DNA from: Virgibacillus sp. MSP4-1
Lineage (GTDB): Bacteria; Bacillota; Bacilli; Bacillales; Alkalibacillaceae
Reading direction: 5' to 3'
DNA: 64,000 nt
Assembly (NCBI RefSeq): GCF_010092505.1
Contig: NZ_CP048021.1
Coordinates: 62,001-126,000 of the forward strand
Shown here: piece by piece, positions 62,813-64,000 of the stretch
Layout: each line of letters opens with the position of its first letter
Numbering within the stretch: position 1 is the stretch's first letter
Notes under the pieces: model-generated
Seen by the model: the letters and a program-made list of their open reading frames with translations, nothing else
Told to the model about the DNA's origin: nothing
The model's database searches: none
Made by a program: the position numbers and the translations under genes

Positions 62813-62889
62813 ATTTCAGACAGTATCGTCGCGACGAATGTTCCAAAAGAAATCATTAACATCAGCGATTCGAATACTGTTATAAGCAT
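62803..62889 (-). CDS. Putative holin-like type I toxin
   Basis: A 28-residue hydrophobic peptide beginning MLITVFESLMLMISFGTF, spanning the membrane once and ending with Lys-Lys. This is the pattern of the putative holin-like toxin family common in Bacilli (TxpA/BsrE-like type I toxins). GGGGGTG precedes the ATG by a short spacer. A convergent antisense RNA is predicted over its 3' part, as expected for this class. Expression unchecked by the antisense RNA would damage the membrane. Confidence 0.75.
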   Translation of the reverse strand: MLITVFESLMLMISFGTFVATILSEIKK

Positions 62890-62964
62890 CACCCCCTTGA
62901 GCAGGAGCAGGCGATGGCGGTGGTGGATCTGGAGCTTTTAAATATAAATACCTTTGGGAATCCC

Positions 62965-62996
62965 CTGGATATTCAATGTGTAATATCCAGTTTTTT
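62965..62996 (+). terminator. Orphan plus-strand terminator
   Basis: CTGGATATT pairs perfectly with AATATCCAG around an eight-base loop, followed by TTTTTT. No plus-strand gene is found in the 150 bases before it, so it may end a small RNA or shield the LysM-CAP gene. Confidence 0.65.
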
Positions 62997-63112
62997 GTGC
63001 ATTAAGCGCGTAATCATGGGTGACAATTAAATTCAACTTTCAACCACTTTTTTGTTTAATTTACAAAAATCGGCATAAACTAAGCGTGACCTTTAAGAAA
63101 GGAGTGTTACCT

Positions 63113-63736
63113 GTGAATGTAAAAAGGGTTCTCGTCGCTTTTGGCATTATGCTACTTTTATTCACAGTGCAAAACGTGAATGTTTCAGCACAGACGGATA
63201 CATACACGGTTCAACCGGGAGATACCTTATGGAAAATATCAGTAAGGTATGAAGTCGGGCTCTCAGAAATTATTAATGCCAATCCCCAATTCAGTAACCC
63301 TGATTTGATTTATCCAGGAGATAAAGTTTCTATCCCGTTAGGAGAAGGTACTCAATCGGTTGAAGAGGAAGTAGCCAGAATCACAAATGATTATCGTTCC
63401 CAAAATGGTCTAAGTCCTTTGAAATTTGATTGGGAACTGGCAAGGGTTGCCCGATATAAGTCCGAAGATATGAGGGATAAGGGGTATTTTTCCCATACTT
63501 CTCCAACGTATGGCTCTCCATTTACGATGATGCAGAATTTCGGAATCTCCTACACAAGGGCAGCAGAAAATATTGCAGCCGGACAGCGAACCGCACAGGA
63601 AGTTGTGCGATCATGGATGAACAGTCCCGGTCATCGGAAAAATATACTGGATCCCAATGTAACCCATATAGGTGTAGGCTATGCCAAGGGCGGAAGCTAT
63701 GGACATTACTGGACTCAGATGTTTATAAAGAAATAA
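63113..63736 (+). CDS. Secreted LysM-CAP domain protein
   Basis: A 207-residue exported protein. A signal peptide (residues 1-26, cleavage after VSA) is followed by one LysM domain (TYTVQPGDTLWKISVRYEVGLSEIINANPQF, peptidoglycan binding) and a CAP/SCP domain (EEEVARITNDYRSQNGLSPLKFDWELARVARYKSEDM, FSHTSPTYGSPFTMM, AAENIAAGQ, SPGHRKNIL), as in YkwD-like proteins and SafA-type coat proteins. GTG 63113 has AAGGAG at suitable distance; an upstream ATG would break the signal peptide. It binds the cell wall or spore cortex. CAP function in Bacilli is not settled. Confidence 0.9.
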   Translation: MNVKRVLVAFGIMLLLFTVQNVNVSAQTDTYTVQPGDTLWKISVRYEVGLSEIINANPQFSNPDLIYPGDKVSIPLGEGTQSVEEEVARITNDYRSQNGLSPLKFDWELARVARYKSEDMRDKGYFSHTSPTYGSPFTMMQNFGISYTRAAENIAAGQRTAQEVVRSWMNSPGHRKNILDPNVTHIGVGYAKGGSYGHYWTQMFIKK

Positions 63737-63747
63737 CACTTTATAAG

Positions 63748-63784
63748 AAAAAAGTCCTTGTTTCAAAACAAGGACTTTTTTCTT
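63748..63784. terminator. Bidirectional terminator
   Basis: A stem of about 15 bp (AAAAGTCCTTGTTT with its complement), A-run before and T-run after the LysM-CAP gene. Confidence 0.9.
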
Positions 63785-64000
63785 ATTTTATGCAAAACTA
63801 AAATAGCTTTATTGGTTCGTAATGACAATGGTTTTGGCAAAAAGGAATTGTATTTGCATTTATTTTCCTTTAAAAAAATTGTGGAAACATGTATGGGCTT
63901 TCCGTTATAATGTTTAAATGTGTGAAGATTTTCAGTAAATCGCTTTCAATCGTTTGAATTTCAAGACAGTAGTGAATCATTATAAGAGGATTTTTCGACA
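63785..64000. other. Gene-free end of window
   Basis: No open frame is supported. A TATAAT (63906-63911) lies in AT-rich sequence and may belong to a promoter for a gene beyond the window; no matching -35 at 17 bases was seen. Confidence 0.35.

Noticed and set aside
62891-63012. Plus-strand Gly-rich or 39-codon frames before the LysM-CAP gene
   Set aside because: They cross a strong terminator hairpin, lack a family match and are short; they are more likely chance frames.

Overview
The window is a single contiguous piece of chromosome from a low-GC, endospore-forming-type Firmicute of the family Bacillaceae. This rests on the strong GGAGG-type ribosome binding sites with frequent GTG and TTG starts, the sigma-A type promoters, a T-box leader, and many Bacillus-type gene families (queG/yhbB/trmL/prkA/yhbH order, odhAB, menA, HisJ-type histidinol phosphatase, DUF1540, a holin-like type I toxin). 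Several proteins are very acidic (the DUF5667 protein, the lipoproteins, a 1040-residue GH97 enzyme), which would fit a moderately halophilic or marine genus. That ecological reading is inference. No rRNA, prophage, intact transposase or CRISPR array was seen.

Layout. 1-5.5 kb: small metabolic and hypothetical genes (SDR end, FrnE-like thiol oxidoreductase, RibF-like enzyme, DUF2975/XRE pair, GyrI-like protein) with REP-like palindromes. 5.8-8.9 kb: a secreted GH97 alpha-glycosidase. 9-17.4 kb: a UvrC fragment, two DUF5667 secreted proteins, two rhodaneses, a membrane thioredoxin and a two-component system; the second DUF5667 gene sits behind a class I cyclic-di-GMP riboswitch. 17.9-22.7 kb: asparagine synthetase, a lipoprotein and a membrane PAS-GGDEF-EAL protein. 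23-29.4 kb: alpha/beta hydrolase, a sulfolipid-type operon (SqdB-SqdX-GtrA), menA, two membrane proteins. 29.7-34.3 kb: a TetR- and CcpA-type controlled fatty-acid operon, then HisJ. 34.3-34.9 kb: a roughly 500-bp structured mobile-like repeat. 34.9-38 kb: an aminotransferase-serA operon behind a T-box leader. 38-41.2 kb: an ABC transporter, a DUF1540 gene, tRNA-Gly and a degenerate repeat array. 41.2-46.3 kb: an ABC-class ATPase, queG, ogt, an amidase, trmL. 46.5-50.1 kb: panE and a quinone-stress operon. 50.3-62 kb: prkA, an amino-acid ABC transporter, czcD-czrA, odhAB, yhbH. 62-64 kb: a lipoprotein, a type I toxin-antitoxin locus and a LysM-CAP protein.

How the parts work together. The GGDEF-EAL protein can make and/or degrade c-di-GMP, and the riboswitch 3.3 kb away in front of the secreted DUF5667 gene gives a direct local read-out of that messenger. 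SqdB and SqdX would make UDP-sulfoquinovose and transfer it to diacylglycerol, giving an anionic lipid that can replace phospholipid. The acyl-CoA ligase, reductase, thioesterase and TetR regulator form a fatty-acid unit with cre-like sites. The dioxygenase, hydrolase and WrbA flavoprotein behind an MhqR-like operator form a quinone detoxification operon. queG-yhbB-trmL ... prkA-yhbH recalls the Bacillus subtilis yhb region, here interrupted by extra operons.

The most interesting non-coding material is the c-di-GMP riboswitch with a competing hairpin, the 500-bp structured element at 34.3 kb, a pair of hairpin elements with compensatory stem changes at 4.9 and 50.1 kb, a perfect 26-bp inverted repeat joining 38.0 and 42.9 kb, and the type I toxin locus at 62.7 kb.
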